From: Bradyrhizobium sp. RD5-C2
GTDB taxonomy: Bacteria > Pseudomonadota > Alphaproteobacteria > Rhizobiales > Xanthobacteraceae
DNA: 64,000 nucleotides
Assembly (NCBI RefSeq): GCF_019972155.1
Contig: NZ_BOVL01000018.1
Coordinates: 7,294-71,293, forward strand
Reading direction: 5' to 3'
Part shown: positions 25,083-33,598 of the stretch, one piece after another
Numbering within the stretch: the stretch's first letter is position 1
How the letters are laid out: each line of letters opens with the position of its first letter
Translations under genes and position numbers: made by a program
Notes under the pieces: model-generated
Seen by the model: the letters and a program-made list of their open reading frames with translations, nothing else
Told to the model about the DNA's origin: nothing
The model's database searches: none

Positions 25083-25843
25083 ACTGCGAGGAAGCCGAAG
25101 TGCTGGTCCACGCGTTGATCGACGGCGAACTCGACGCCGGCCATGCACGCGAAGTGGAAGCTCATATCGAGGGTTGCGCGCATTGCGCCGCCCTGATGAA
25201 GGAGTATCAGGAGATCCGCCAGGCGATCGCCGAGAGCGACGTGCGCTACAAGGCGCCGCTCGAGCTGCGCCGCAAGATCGAGAAATCATTGCCGCAGCCG
25301 CAGGCGGCGCCGACCCGGCGCTCGGTGCTGCGCGGCTTCGCGATGGGCTCCGCCGTGTCGGCGATGGCCGCGACCGGCCTCGTCGCGATCGTGCTGCGCA
25401 ATGACGACGAGCAGCGCGTCGAGAACGAGGTGGTGTCGGCGCATCTGCGCTCGCTGCAGGCCGGCCACCTCATCGACGTGGTCTCGACCGATCAGCATAC
25501 GGTCAAGCCCTGGTTCAACGGCAAGCTCGACGTCTCGCCGCCGGTGATCGATCTCACCGCGCAGGGCTTTACCCTGATCGGCGGCCGGCTCGACTACGTC
25601 AACGCCCGCGAGATCGGCGCGGTGGTCTACAAGCGCCGCCAGCACGTCATCAATTTGTTCGTGGCGCAGACCGCGAGCACCGAGCGGAAGTCGGCGAAGA
25701 TCTCGACCTTGCAGGGCTTCAACATCCGGCGCTGGAGCGACCGCGGCCTGAATTACTGGGCGGTCAGCGACCTCGGCGCCGATGAGCTGACGGAGTTCGG
25801 CGACAAGTTCGAGAGCGCGATGCACGCCAACAAGGAAGGGTGA
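25079..25843 (+). CDS. Membrane anti-sigma factor with zinc-finger domain
   Basis: 254 residues. The N-terminal anti-sigma domain contains the zinc motif H29-x3-C33-x2-C36 (EAHIEGCAHC). One transmembrane helix lies at about 83-106, and the C-terminal 150 residues face the periplasm. Start overlaps the sigma factor gene by 4 bases. It presumably holds the sigma factor until a periplasmic signal is sensed; the co-transcribed copper protein suggests redox or metal stress, but this is inference. Confidence 0.88.
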   Translation: MNCEEAEVLVHALIDGELDAGHAREVEAHIEGCAHCAALMKEYQEIRQAIAESDVRYKAPLELRRKIEKSLPQPQAAPTRRSVLRGFAMGSAVSAMAATGLVAIVLRNDDEQRVENEVVSAHLRSLQAGHLIDVVSTDQHTVKPWFNGKLDVSPPVIDLTAQGFTLIGGRLDYVNAREIGAVVYKRRQHVINLFVAQTASTERKSAKISTLQGFNIRRWSDRGLNYWAVSDLGADELTEFGDKFESAMHANKEG

Positions 25844-25861
25844 ATAAAACGGTCACGCCTC

Positions 25862-25943
25862 GTCATTGCGAGGAGCGACAGCGACGAAGCAATCCATGCC
25901 TCCGCTTTGGTGCGATGCATTGCTTCGCTTCGCTCGCAATGAC
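25862..25943. repeat. Intergenic palindromic repeat, GTCATTGCGAG type
   Basis: Inverted repeat starting GTCATTGCGAGGAGCGA and ending CTTCGCTCGCAATGAC, with an internal GAAGCAATCC/GCATTGCTTC stem. This element type recurs between genes in Bradyrhizobium genomes. Confidence 0.75.
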
Positions 25944-25950
25944 CAAATCT

Positions 25951-26038
25951 TGTAGCCCGGATGAAGCGAAGCGAAATCCGGGAACAGGCTCGCAAGGATC
26001 GAAAACCCCGGATTTCGCTTCGCTGCATCCGGGCTACA
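25951..26038. repeat. Intergenic palindromic repeat, GTAGCCCGGAT type
   Basis: Long near-perfect inverted repeat: left arm TGTAGCCCGGATGAAGCGAA continuing to CGAAATCCGGG, right arm CCCCGGATTTCGCTTCG continuing to CATCCGGGCTACA, with a 23-base loop. It ends 10 bases before the 3' end of hpnO and could serve as its transcript end. A related copy is at 62786-62905. Confidence 0.8.
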
Positions 26039-26047
26039 GGTTCGGGC

Positions 26048-27439
26048 TTACGCCGACTTGCGCACCGCGTTGTCGACCAGCGTCTTGCCGAGCGACCAGA
26101 TCGCACCGGGCACCTTGTGGCTGCCGGCGATCACGTCGTCGAACGACTTCTCGATCCAGCTGCAGTCCTCTTCGGTGATCATGAGCGGCGGCAGCAGCTT
26201 GATGGTGTGGAGGCCGTGGCCGGCAACCTGGGTCAGGATCTTGTGATCCTTGAACAGCGGCACCGTGATCAGCTGGCAGAACAGGCCCTTGTTGGCGGTC
26301 TCCAGCAGATTCCACGACGCCTTGAGCCGCAGCGATTTCGGCGGACCGAACTCGACGCCGATCATCAGGCCCTTGCCGCGGACTTCCTTCATCAATTCAT
26401 AACCGGGCACCATGCGCGTCAGCGCAAGGCGAAGCTCGGCGCCGCGTTTAGCGGCGTTCTCGACGAGCTTCTCGGCCTTGATGACATCGAGCGTGGCGAT
26501 ACCGGCGGCCATCGCCAGATCGTTCTTGGCGAAGGTCGAGCCATGCACGACGGCGCGATCCATCTGGTTGAAGATCTTGTCGAAGATGTTCTTGCGCGTC
26601 AGCAGCGCGCCGATCGGCACGTGGCCGCCGGAGAGGGCCTTCGCCAGCAGCACCATGTCGGGCTCGATGCCCCAATGCTCGATCGCGAGGAACTTGCCGG
26701 TGCGGCCGATGCCGGTCTGGATCTCGTCGGCGATGAACAGCGTGCCGTATTTGCGGCACAGCGCCAGCGCGCCGGGCAGGAACTCGTCGGTGGGCATATT
26801 GACGCCCTTGCCCTGGATGGGCTCGACGATGAATGCGCCGACCTGGCGCGACGACAGCGCTTTCTCGAGCGCCTCAAGGTCGTTGTAGGGGATCGCGGTG
26901 CAGCCCGGCAGCAGCGGCTCGAAGCCGCTGCGGAAATTCGAATCATCTGTCAGCGACAGCGCGCCGTAGGACAGGCCGTGGAACGAATGCCCGCAATAGA
27001 CGATACCGGGACGGCCGGTGGCGCCGCGCGCGAACTTGATCGCCGCTTCGACGGTTTCGGCACCGGAATTGGCAAAAAACACCTTGTCCAGATATGGGAC
27101 ATACTCCAGAAGCCGTTCCGCGAGCACGCCGGCCAGCGTCGAGACGTCGAGCTGCACCAGATTCGGCAGATCGGCGTCGAGCACGCTCCTCAGCGCCTTG
27201 CGCAGGTCCGGATGATTGCGGCCAATCGCAAAAACGCCAAATCCGCTCAATAGATCGAGGTAACGAGCCCCCTGACGATCGAAGAGGTATTGGCCTTGCC
27301 CCTTCTGGAAGCCGACGTCGTAGCCGATGGTCTTGAGGACGCGAACGAGCTGCTCGTTGAGGTGACGCGTGTGCATGGCACCGCGCTGCCCCTCGCGCTC
27401 CACAAATATCTCGGAAACGTCTAAATTGGAACTTACCAT
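26048..27439 (-). CDS. hpnO: HpnO, hopanoid-associated class III aminotransferase
   Basis: 463-residue PLP-dependent class III aminotransferase. Key features are ADEIQTGIGRTG with D238 and LLAKALSGGHVPIGA with the PLP-binding lysine K267, plus the phosphate-binding ANSGAETVEAA segment. Its strong similarity to the HpnO form (N-terminus with HLNEQLVRVLKTIGYDV) and its position next to hpnN support a role in forming aminobacteriohopanetriol from ribosylhopane. Divergent from the DUF2147 gene. Confidence 0.9.
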   Translation of the reverse strand: MVSSNLDVSEIFVEREGQRGAMHTRHLNEQLVRVLKTIGYDVGFQKGQGQYLFDRQGARYLDLLSGFGVFAIGRNHPDLRKALRSVLDADLPNLVQLDVSTLAGVLAERLLEYVPYLDKVFFANSGAETVEAAIKFARGATGRPGIVYCGHSFHGLSYGALSLTDDSNFRSGFEPLLPGCTAIPYNDLEALEKALSSRQVGAFIVEPIQGKGVNMPTDEFLPGALALCRKYGTLFIADEIQTGIGRTGKFLAIEHWGIEPDMVLLAKALSGGHVPIGALLTRKNIFDKIFNQMDRAVVHGSTFAKNDLAMAAGIATLDVIKAEKLVENAAKRGAELRLALTRMVPGYELMKEVRGKGLMIGVEFGPPKSLRLKASWNLLETANKGLFCQLITVPLFKDHKILTQVAGHGLHTIKLLPPLMITEEDCSWIEKSFDDVIAGSHKVPGAIWSLGKTLVDNAVRKSA

Positions 27440-27477
27440 TCGTTACATACGTCGGTTGATGGCCATCTCGTCAACTT

Positions 27478-27500
27478 AAAACGCTCGCTAGCGGCGTTTT
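27478..27500. promoter_or_regulatory. Inverted repeat in the hpnO/DUF2147 divergent promoter
   Basis: Arms AAAACGC and GCGTTTT around the self-complementary core CGCTAGCG, 38 bases from hpnO and 41 bases from the DUF2147 gene. Its central place between divergent starts suggests a shared operator. No regulator is assigned. Confidence 0.4.
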
Positions 27501-27541
27501 GACCCCCGCTCGGATCGTCTAGATAAGCACAGGTTTGGACC

Positions 27542-28198
27542 ATGTTGCACTGCCCAAGAACTTTCGCGCGTACAATAGCCTTTTCAGGTTTATTTTTGGC
27601 CACCGTATTATCACCGGCATTTGCAGCGGACCCGACCGGCGACTGGAAGGTCGCAGACGGTGTCGCCACCATCCGCGTCGCCCAGTGCAATGGCAACATG
27701 TGGGGTGCTGTGTCCTGGGAAAAAACCCCCGGCGGCAAGGATAAGAACAATCCTGATCCTGCGAAGCAAACCAGGCCGACGCTCGGTATGCCGATCCTGA
27801 TCGACATGAAGAAGAAGGCCGGCACCGACGCGTGGGAAGGCCAAGTCTACAACGCGAAGGACGGCCAGCTCTACAGCTCGACCATCAAGCCCGTCGGCAC
27901 CGATCAGCTAGAGATCCAGGGCTGCGTGCTCGGCTTCCTGTGCGGCGGCGAGACCTGGACCCGCGTCGGTCCGCCGATCCCCATGAGCGTCGCCGGCAAC
28001 CCGCCTATCGCCGGCAGCCCGGCAGCGAAGGGTGCCCTGCCCAAATCGGCAGCACCGCAGAAGACCACCGGCGCCGTGGCGCCTGCCGCCAAGCCGGGTC
28101 AAAAGCAAGCAGCTAATGCCCCAGGCAGCGCCAATGCGTCTGCTGACGTCGTGGGCGATATCTGCCTGCTGCCGGACATCGCGCGACCGACGCACTAG
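27542..28198 (+). CDS. DUF2147 secreted protein
   Basis: 218 residues with a signal peptide (about 1-29, ending AFA) and a lipocalin-like DUF2147 domain at about 30-142 (DPTGDWKVADGVATIRV, then GKDKNNPDPAKQTRPTLG, LEIQGCVLGFLCGGETWTRV). The C-terminal 75 residues are a Pro/Ala/Lys-rich tail ending DVVGDICLLPD. It is divergent from hpnO and convergent with hpnN, which suggests an envelope role linked to hopanoids, but no function is established. The DNA for the tail is similar to the DNA at the 3' end of hpnN. Confidence 0.83.
   Translation: MLHCPRTFARTIAFSGLFLATVLSPAFAADPTGDWKVADGVATIRVAQCNGNMWGAVSWEKTPGGKDKNNPDPAKQTRPTLGMPILIDMKKKAGTDAWEGQVYNAKDGQLYSSTIKPVGTDQLEIQGCVLGFLCGGETWTRVGPPIPMSVAGNPPIAGSPAAKGALPKSAAPQKTTGAVAPAAKPGQKQAANAPGSANASADVVGDICLLPDIARPTH
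28082..28185. repeat. Copy 1 of a direct repeat, in the DUF2147 gene tail
   Basis: Two blocks, 28082-28110 and 28136-28185, each closely similar to blocks of copy 2. Block 1 opens with the identical 16 bases CCTGCCGCCAAGCCGG; block 2 shares GACGTCGT and GGCGATATC. The spacer is 25 bases here and 7 in copy 2. Confidence 0.65.
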
Positions 28199-28211
28199 CG
28201 GATGTGAGATC

Positions 28212-28241
28212 GCGCGCGAGAGCACAGATGCTCACGCGCGC
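28212..28241. terminator. Hairpin between convergent DUF2147 and hpnN genes
   Basis: GCGCGCG and GAGCA pair with TGCTC and CGCGCGC around one A-A mismatch and a 4-base loop. There is no T run, so factor-independent termination is uncertain. Confidence 0.45.
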
Positions 28242-28287
28242 GCCGGGATGACTGGATCGCTCGGTCTGAAATCACGGCTCGGCGGCA

Positions 28288-28373
28288 CCTGCCGCCAAGC
28301 CGGATCGAAAACGAACCGCCTAGGCGTCAGGTGACGTCGTTGGCGATATCCTCCTCTTTGCCGACCTCGCGCG
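28288..28373. repeat. Copy 2 of a direct repeat, overlapping the hpnN 3' end
   Basis: Degenerate same-orientation copy of the DUF2147 tail DNA (blocks 28288-28316 and 28324-28373). The last 15 codons of hpnN, on the opposite strand, fall inside block 2. Confidence 0.65.
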
Positions 28374-30942
28374 GCTTGCCCATCAGCGCCGGCTGGAACA
28401 GCAACACCGCCGCCAGCGTGGTGACGAGCGAGAGCGCGAGCAGCTTGCCCATGCTCGCGGTGCCGGGATGGCTTGACAGCCACAGGCTGCCGAACGCGGT
28501 CGCCGTGGTCAGCGCGCTGAAAAAGATCGCGCGCGTCAGGCTCGATTGCAGCAGGTTTGTCCTGCCCTGGCGCCACGCCGTGACATAGTAGATCTTGAAC
28601 GCGACGCCGACGCCGAGCAGCAGCGGCAGCGCGACGATATTGGCGAAGTTGAGCGGCAGCCCGATCAGCACGCAGATCTCCAGCGTGACGATACCGGCAA
28701 CCAGCAGCGGCACCAGCGTCAGCAACACGTCGACGACGCGGCGCAATGCCAGCCACAACAGCACGCTGATCGCCACAAGCGCCAGAATGCCGGCGTGAAT
28801 GAATGCGTCGACGACGACATCGCCGGATTTCAGAATTGAAATCGGCCCACCGATCGCGGTCGGCTCGGCAACGAGCACAGCGTCGGCAAAGCGGCGCAGA
28901 TTGTCGTTGTCGTTCGGATCGCCCTTCGGCTCCGCCTCGACGCGCATCAAGCCATCCTTGGTCTTCCAGCTCGCGACCAGTTCCGGCGGCAGGTTCTGCA
29001 ACGTGACGGTCTGCGCCTGCAGCGTGTTCTTGAGCTGGTCGAATACGATCTTCATCGGTGCGACGAAGACGTCCTGCGCCTTGTCGCGGATCGCCTGGTT
29101 CGAATCGGCGAGCTTCTGCAGGGCGTCGGCGAGCCGGCGCGCGGCAACCGCACCCGGCCCCTTGCTGTCGCCCGCGGTCCTGCGCAGGCTGTCGACCGAG
29201 CTCTTCAGCGACTCGACATTCTCCTGATCGGACGGCGCAGGATCAACCGAATCCGGATTGAGTGCCGGGTTGAGCGTCTTGGCCGCCTGCGCGATCAGCT
29301 TCAGCTTGGCCGGCTGGTCGTCAGGCACGAAGCTGTCGAGCGACACCACGCGCGACACTTCCGGCAGCTTCTCGAGCTTGGCCTCGATCTTCTTGGCGTC
29401 GGCTTCCGAGCGCGTCATCACATTGATGGCGTTGGCGCCGGTGTTCGGATCCTTCCGCAAGTCGAGGAAGGTCGCGATCGATTCCACTTTCGCGCTGCGC
29501 AGGTTGATCGGGTTGAAGTCGAACTTCATGTAGTGGAGCAGTGGCAAACCAGCGACGGAGATCAGGATCGTGCCGACGATGATCGGGATGCGGTGCTTTT
29601 CCAGGAAGTGGTCGAGAGGTGCCAGGAAGGCGTAGCCGACCGCTTCCTTCTCGCCGGGCGGATTGAGCAGATCGAGCAGCGCCGGAAGCACCGTGATGCT
29701 GGTGAGGAATGCGATCAGCATGCCGGCGCCGGCGATCTTGCCGAGCTCGGAGATGCCTCTGTAATCGGTCGGCAGGAAGCAGAGGAAGCCGGCGGCCGTC
29801 GCCATCGCCGCAAGCGATAGCGGCACCGCTGAGCGGCGCGCAGCGTTCTCGAGCGCGAGCGTCAGATTGTCGTTCTTGAAGCGCTCAGAGCGGTAGCGAA
29901 CGCTGAACTGGATGCCGAAATCGACACCGAGACCGATGAACAAGACCGCGAAGGCGATCGAGAGCAGGTTCAGCGATCCGACCATCATCAGGCCGACCGC
30001 CGTGGTGAGCGCAAGACCGATGAACAGGTTGACGAACACGGCGAAGATGATCTTGCCGGAGTGCAGCGCCAGCCAGAGGATGATCAGCACGATCACCACG
30101 GTGCCGATGCCGTTGGTGATCGCGCCGTCCTGCACGGTGGCGTATTCCTCGTTGGCGATCGGCACGGGTCCGGTCAGGCGAACGCGCGCGTGATATTCGG
30201 TCGGGAATTTCAGATCGGCGGCCGCCTGCCGGATCGCGTCGGTTGCGCCCTTGCCCGGCTCCAGCGCCGAATAGTCGATGATCGGCTTGATCTCGATGAA
30301 GGCGCGCTTGTCCGCATCGGTCAGCGGCTTGTCGCTGGTGAGCTCACGCCATGAGAAGGTCGCGCCGCCCTTGGCAAGGATGGTCTCGACGGTCTCGGAG
30401 ATCAGGTTGAACGGCGGCGCGGCATTGTCGAGCTTGACTTGTCCGCGCTTGACGCCGGCAAGGCCGGTCTCCAGCGCACCGGTCAGCCCGCGGATCGAAG
30501 GGTCGCCGGCCATGATCTCGATCAGCGGCGCGGCCGATTCGAGCTGGCCCGTGACCTTGCCAACCTCTTCGGTCGGCAGGAACAGCAGGCCGTTCCTCTC
30601 AAAGAATTCGCCGGAGCCGAGCGCGGTGATCGCCTCGAAGTTCTTCTTATCGGCTTGCAGCTTCGCGGTGAGCGCCTTCGCGGCCGAGCTGGTCAGCTCG
30701 GGCGTCGCTGCCTCGACGACGGCCAGGATCAACCGCTCGCGGTCAAAGGCTTCCTCGAACTGGTTGTCGCGCTTGCGCCAGTCCAGATCGGGCGAGATCA
30801 GCTTGTTGATGTCGGTATTGATCGAGAAATTGCGAGCCGTATAGAAGCCGGCGCCGATCGACAGCAGCACAGCGAGAATGACAACCGGAAGGGCAAAACG
30901 CGTACAGGTCCTAACAACGGAGACGACAATATTTGTCAGCAC
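28327..30942 (-). CDS. hpnN: HpnN, RND-type hopanoid transporter
   Basis: 871 residues from a GTG at 30942. A longer frame to 31062 crosses a sigma-EcfG promoter, so the downstream start is preferred even though its ribosome site is weak. The MMPL/RND topology is clear: one N-terminal helix, a large periplasmic domain (about 50-270), a block of helices containing the IGLGVDFGIQFSVRYRSERF motif, then a second periplasmic domain and second helix block. HpnN is known to move hopanoids from the inner to the outer membrane. Neighbours hpnO, ispH and hpnH confirm the assignment. Confidence 0.9.
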   Translation of the reverse strand: MLTNIVVSVVRTCTRFALPVVILAVLLSIGAGFYTARNFSINTDINKLISPDLDWRKRDNQFEEAFDRERLILAVVEAATPELTSSAAKALTAKLQADKKNFEAITALGSGEFFERNGLLFLPTEEVGKVTGQLESAAPLIEIMAGDPSIRGLTGALETGLAGVKRGQVKLDNAAPPFNLISETVETILAKGGATFSWRELTSDKPLTDADKRAFIEIKPIIDYSALEPGKGATDAIRQAAADLKFPTEYHARVRLTGPVPIANEEYATVQDGAITNGIGTVVIVLIILWLALHSGKIIFAVFVNLFIGLALTTAVGLMMVGSLNLLSIAFAVLFIGLGVDFGIQFSVRYRSERFKNDNLTLALENAARRSAVPLSLAAMATAAGFLCFLPTDYRGISELGKIAGAGMLIAFLTSITVLPALLDLLNPPGEKEAVGYAFLAPLDHFLEKHRIPIIVGTILISVAGLPLLHYMKFDFNPINLRSAKVESIATFLDLRKDPNTGANAINVMTRSEADAKKIEAKLEKLPEVSRVVSLDSFVPDDQPAKLKLIAQAAKTLNPALNPDSVDPAPSDQENVESLKSSVDSLRRTAGDSKGPGAVAARRLADALQKLADSNQAIRDKAQDVFVAPMKIVFDQLKNTLQAQTVTLQNLPPELVASWKTKDGLMRVEAEPKGDPNDNDNLRRFADAVLVAEPTAIGGPISILKSGDVVVDAFIHAGILALVAISVLLWLALRRVVDVLLTLVPLLVAGIVTLEICVLIGLPLNFANIVALPLLLGVGVAFKIYYVTAWRQGRTNLLQSSLTRAIFFSALTTATAFGSLWLSSHPGTASMGKLLALSLVTTLAAVLLFQPALMGKPREVGKEEDIANDVT

Positions 30943-30978
30943 TTCGTTTCTTTCTAATCTCGGGGAAGCATGGCCGAA

Positions 30979-31003
30979 AACGCCCGCTCTGTAGCGGAGT
31001 TCC
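30979..31003 (-). promoter_or_regulatory. Sigma-EcfG (general stress) promoter of hpnN
   Basis: On the minus strand: GGAAC at 31003-30999, exactly 16 bases, then CGTT at 30982-30979. This is the full alphaproteobacterial EcfG consensus GGAAC-N16/17-CGTT. It predicts a transcript start near 30972, about 30 bases before the hpnN start codon. Confidence 0.75.
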
Positions 31004-31394
31004 GGGGACCGATCTAATGTTGTTTTGGTTACCTTCGCCGACGAGATGCGAGGAGGTTCCAAAGCACAGGAACGGCCACTAGTCGCCGGTATAGACCGCA
31101 GGAGTGGGCGATAAAGTGACGAACAAGTGAGGGAGACGGACGGTCGCAGGCCCCGAAATCCACACTATATTACCTCAGTTCCCTCACCTAGCTGGCTACT
31201 CATCCGCTCGAAGCGCTACCTTTTTGCCACAAATCCCTGTATTTCCATGCCCTTGAGGGCGCGGATCACGTGCACGACCTGAGATGGTGCGGACATTGCA
31301 ACTGATGTTGCGGCGTCCGACCAGGCGGAGTGCGTTGCCGAAAAGGCCGCAGGGCATGGAATGAGATTGGTGCAATTTGCGTAACGGACGACCT
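31004..31394. other. Divergent promoter region upstream of ispH
   Basis: About 390 bases with no reading frame of protein character. It presumably contains the ispH-hpnH promoter. I find no FixK, EcfG or LexA site facing ispH. Confidence 0.5.
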
Positions 31395-32321
31395 ATGCAA
31401 GTGTTTCTTGCCCAGCCGCGCGGCTTTTGCGCGGGCGTTGTGCGCGCGATCGAAATCGTCGAACGCGCGCTGCAGAAGTATGGCCCGCCCGTCTATGTCC
31501 GCCACGAGATCGTTCACAACAAATACGTGGTCGAAAGCCTGAAGAAGAAGGGCGCGATCTTCGTCGAGGACCTGTCGGAAGTGCCGGCCAAGGCGGTGAC
31601 CGTCTTCAGTGCCCATGGCGTCGCCAGGAGCGTCGAGGAGGAGGCGGAGGCCCGCGACCTGCCCGTGCTCAATGCCACCTGCCCGCTCGTCACCAAGGTC
31701 CACAACCAGGGCAAACGCTATATCTCGAGGGGCCGCGCCCTGATCCTGATCGGACATGCCGGCCATCCCGAGGTCGAGGGAACCATGGGGCAGGTTCCGG
31801 GGCCGGTCCTGCTGGTCCAGAGCATTCAGGATGTGGCGGAATTGCGGCTGCCGACCAACGCTCCGGTCGCCTATATCACCCAGACCACCCTGTCCGTGGA
31901 CGACACCCGGGACATCATCGCGGCCCTTCAGGCAAAATTTACAGATATTCAAGGCCCGGACATCAGGGATATCTGCTATGCGACACAGAACCGCCAATCT
32001 GCGGTAAGGGACCTAAGTAAGCTGGTGGACGTCATTTTGGTGGTGGGGGCCGCCAATAGTTCCAACTCGAACAGGCTTCGTGAGATCGGCACCGAGGTTG
32101 GTGTCGCGAGTTATCTCATTGCCGATGGGAGCGAGCTCAACCCGGATTGGCTGAAGGATGCGAAGGCCGTCGGCATCACGGCGGGTGCATCGGCACCTGA
32201 AGTTTTGGTCGACGATGTCATCGAGGCCCTGCGGCGCATCGGACCGGTATCGGTCTCGGTCGTTCCGGGCCGCGAAGAGAATATCGAATTCCGGCTGCCG
32301 GCCGAACTGACTGCGGGCTGA
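31395..32321 (+). CDS. ispH: IspH, 4-hydroxy-3-methylbut-2-enyl diphosphate reductase
   Basis: 308 residues from the ATG at 31395 (a TTG at 31377 is the alternative). The three iron-sulfur cysteines are visible: C12 in QPRGFCAGVVRAI, the one in LNATCPLVTKVH, and the one in DICYATQNRQ. The substrate-binding VFSAHGV, SSNSNRL and GASAPE segments are also present. It catalyses the last step of the MEP pathway, giving IPP and DMAPP. Linkage to hpnH is common where hopanoids are made and ties precursor supply to hopanoid synthesis. Confidence 0.95.
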   Translation: MQVFLAQPRGFCAGVVRAIEIVERALQKYGPPVYVRHEIVHNKYVVESLKKKGAIFVEDLSEVPAKAVTVFSAHGVARSVEEEAEARDLPVLNATCPLVTKVHNQGKRYISRGRALILIGHAGHPEVEGTMGQVPGPVLLVQSIQDVAELRLPTNAPVAYITQTTLSVDDTRDIIAALQAKFTDIQGPDIRDICYATQNRQSAVRDLSKLVDVILVVGAANSSNSNRLREIGTEVGVASYLIADGSELNPDWLKDAKAVGITAGASAPEVLVDDVIEALRRIGPVSVSVVPGREENIEFRLPAELTAG

Positions 32322-32366
32322 TCTAAACCCAATTCCCTTTGATAAGTGCAGAAAGAAAATCGTCTA

Positions 32367-33527
32367 ATGGCTATACCGTTCTTCAAGGAAATGCGTATCG
32401 GCGGTTATCTGATCAAGCAGAAGCTGCTTGGCCGCAAACGCTATCCGCTCGTGCTGATGCTGGAACCGCTGTTCCGTTGCAACCTCGCCTGCGTCGGCTG
32501 CGGCAAGATCGATTATCCCGATGCGATCCTCAATCGCCGCATGACCGCGCAGGAATGCTGGGACGCGGCCGATGAATGCGGCGCACCGATGGTGGCGATC
32601 CCCGGCGGCGAGCCGCTGATCCACAAGGAGATCGGCGAGATCGTGCGCGGCCTCGTTGCGCGCAAGAAGTTCGTCTCGCTGTGCACCAATGCGCTGCTGC
32701 TCGAGAAGAAGCTCGATCTGTTCGAGCCGTCGCCCTATTTGTTCTTCTCGGTGCATCTCGACGGCCTGAAGGACCATCACGACAAGGCGGTGTCGCAGAA
32801 GGGCGTGTTCGATCGCGCCGTCTCCGCGATCAAGGCGGCGAAGGCGCGCGGCTTCACGGTCAACGTCAACGCCACCATCTTCGACGGCCATCCGGCCGAG
32901 GAGATCGCCAAATTCCTCGACTTCACCACCGAGCTCGGCGTCGGCGTCTCGATGTCGCCGGGATACGCCTATGAGCGTGCGCCCGATCAGGAGCACTTCC
33001 TCAACCGCACCAAGACCAAGAAGCTGTTCCGCGACGTCTTTGCGCTCGGCAAGGGCAAGAAGTGGAATTTCATGCATTCCGGCCTGTTCCTCGACTTCCT
33101 CGCCGGCAACCAGGAATACGAGTGCACGCCCTGGGGCATGCCCGCGCGCAACATCTTTGGCTGGCAGAAGCCCTGCTATCTGCTCGGTGAAGGCTACGCC
33201 AAGACCTTCAAGGAGCTGATGGACACCACCGATTGGGAGACCTACGGCACCGGCAAGTACGAGAAGTGCGCCGACTGTATGGCCCATTGCGGCTACGAGC
33301 CGACCGCGGCGACCGCTGCGATCAACAATCCGCTGAAGGCGATGTGGGTTGCGCTGCGCGGCATCAAGACATCAGGCCCGATGGCGCCAGAGATCGACAT
33401 GTCGAAGCAGCGTCCGGCGCAGTACATCTTCGCCGAGCAGGTCGAGAAGAAGCTCTCGGATATCCGTCGCGACGAGGCTGCGGCTGCCGCCGCCAAGCAG
33501 CAGCAGAAGGCTTCCAGCGCCGCGTAA
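32367..33527 (+). CDS. hpnH: HpnH, radical SAM adenosylhopane synthase
   Basis: 386 residues starting MAIPFFKEMRIGGYLIKQKL, typical of HpnH; the frame opens slightly earlier at a GTG. The radical SAM cluster motif is C38-x3-C42-x2-C45 (FRCNLACVGCGK), and a GGEPL motif follows. The C-terminal DUF3463 half carries the ARNIFGWQKPCYLLGEGY and EKCADCMAHCGYEPTA segments. The enzyme adds 5'-deoxyadenosine to diploptene to form adenosylhopane, the first side-chain step. It lies 45 bases after ispH and a strong terminator follows. Confidence 0.95.
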   Translation: MAIPFFKEMRIGGYLIKQKLLGRKRYPLVLMLEPLFRCNLACVGCGKIDYPDAILNRRMTAQECWDAADECGAPMVAIPGGEPLIHKEIGEIVRGLVARKKFVSLCTNALLLEKKLDLFEPSPYLFFSVHLDGLKDHHDKAVSQKGVFDRAVSAIKAAKARGFTVNVNATIFDGHPAEEIAKFLDFTTELGVGVSMSPGYAYERAPDQEHFLNRTKTKKLFRDVFALGKGKKWNFMHSGLFLDFLAGNQEYECTPWGMPARNIFGWQKPCYLLGEGYAKTFKELMDTTDWETYGTGKYEKCADCMAHCGYEPTAATAAINNPLKAMWVALRGIKTSGPMAPEIDMSKQRPAQYIFAEQVEKKLSDIRRDEAAAAAAKQQQKASSAA

Positions 33528-33557
33528 AGCTCCATGTGAGCGGACTGCAGAACGAAC

Positions 33558-33588
33558 AAGGGCCTCGGTTCAGCGAACCGGGGCCCTT
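33558..33588. terminator. Bidirectional intrinsic terminator
   Basis: Fourteen-step stem (AAGGGCC-T-CGGTTC pairing with GAACCG-G-GGCCCTT, one T-G wobble) with an AGC loop, followed by T-rich sequence. It lies between convergent hpnH and the DUF2520 gene. Confidence 0.87.
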
Positions 33589-33598
33589 TCTTCTTGGA

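Noticed and set aside
27452..27475. GTTGA...TCAAC inverted repeat near hpnO as a possible FixK site
   Set aside because: The spacer is 11 bases, not 6, so it does not fit the FixK/FNR pattern.
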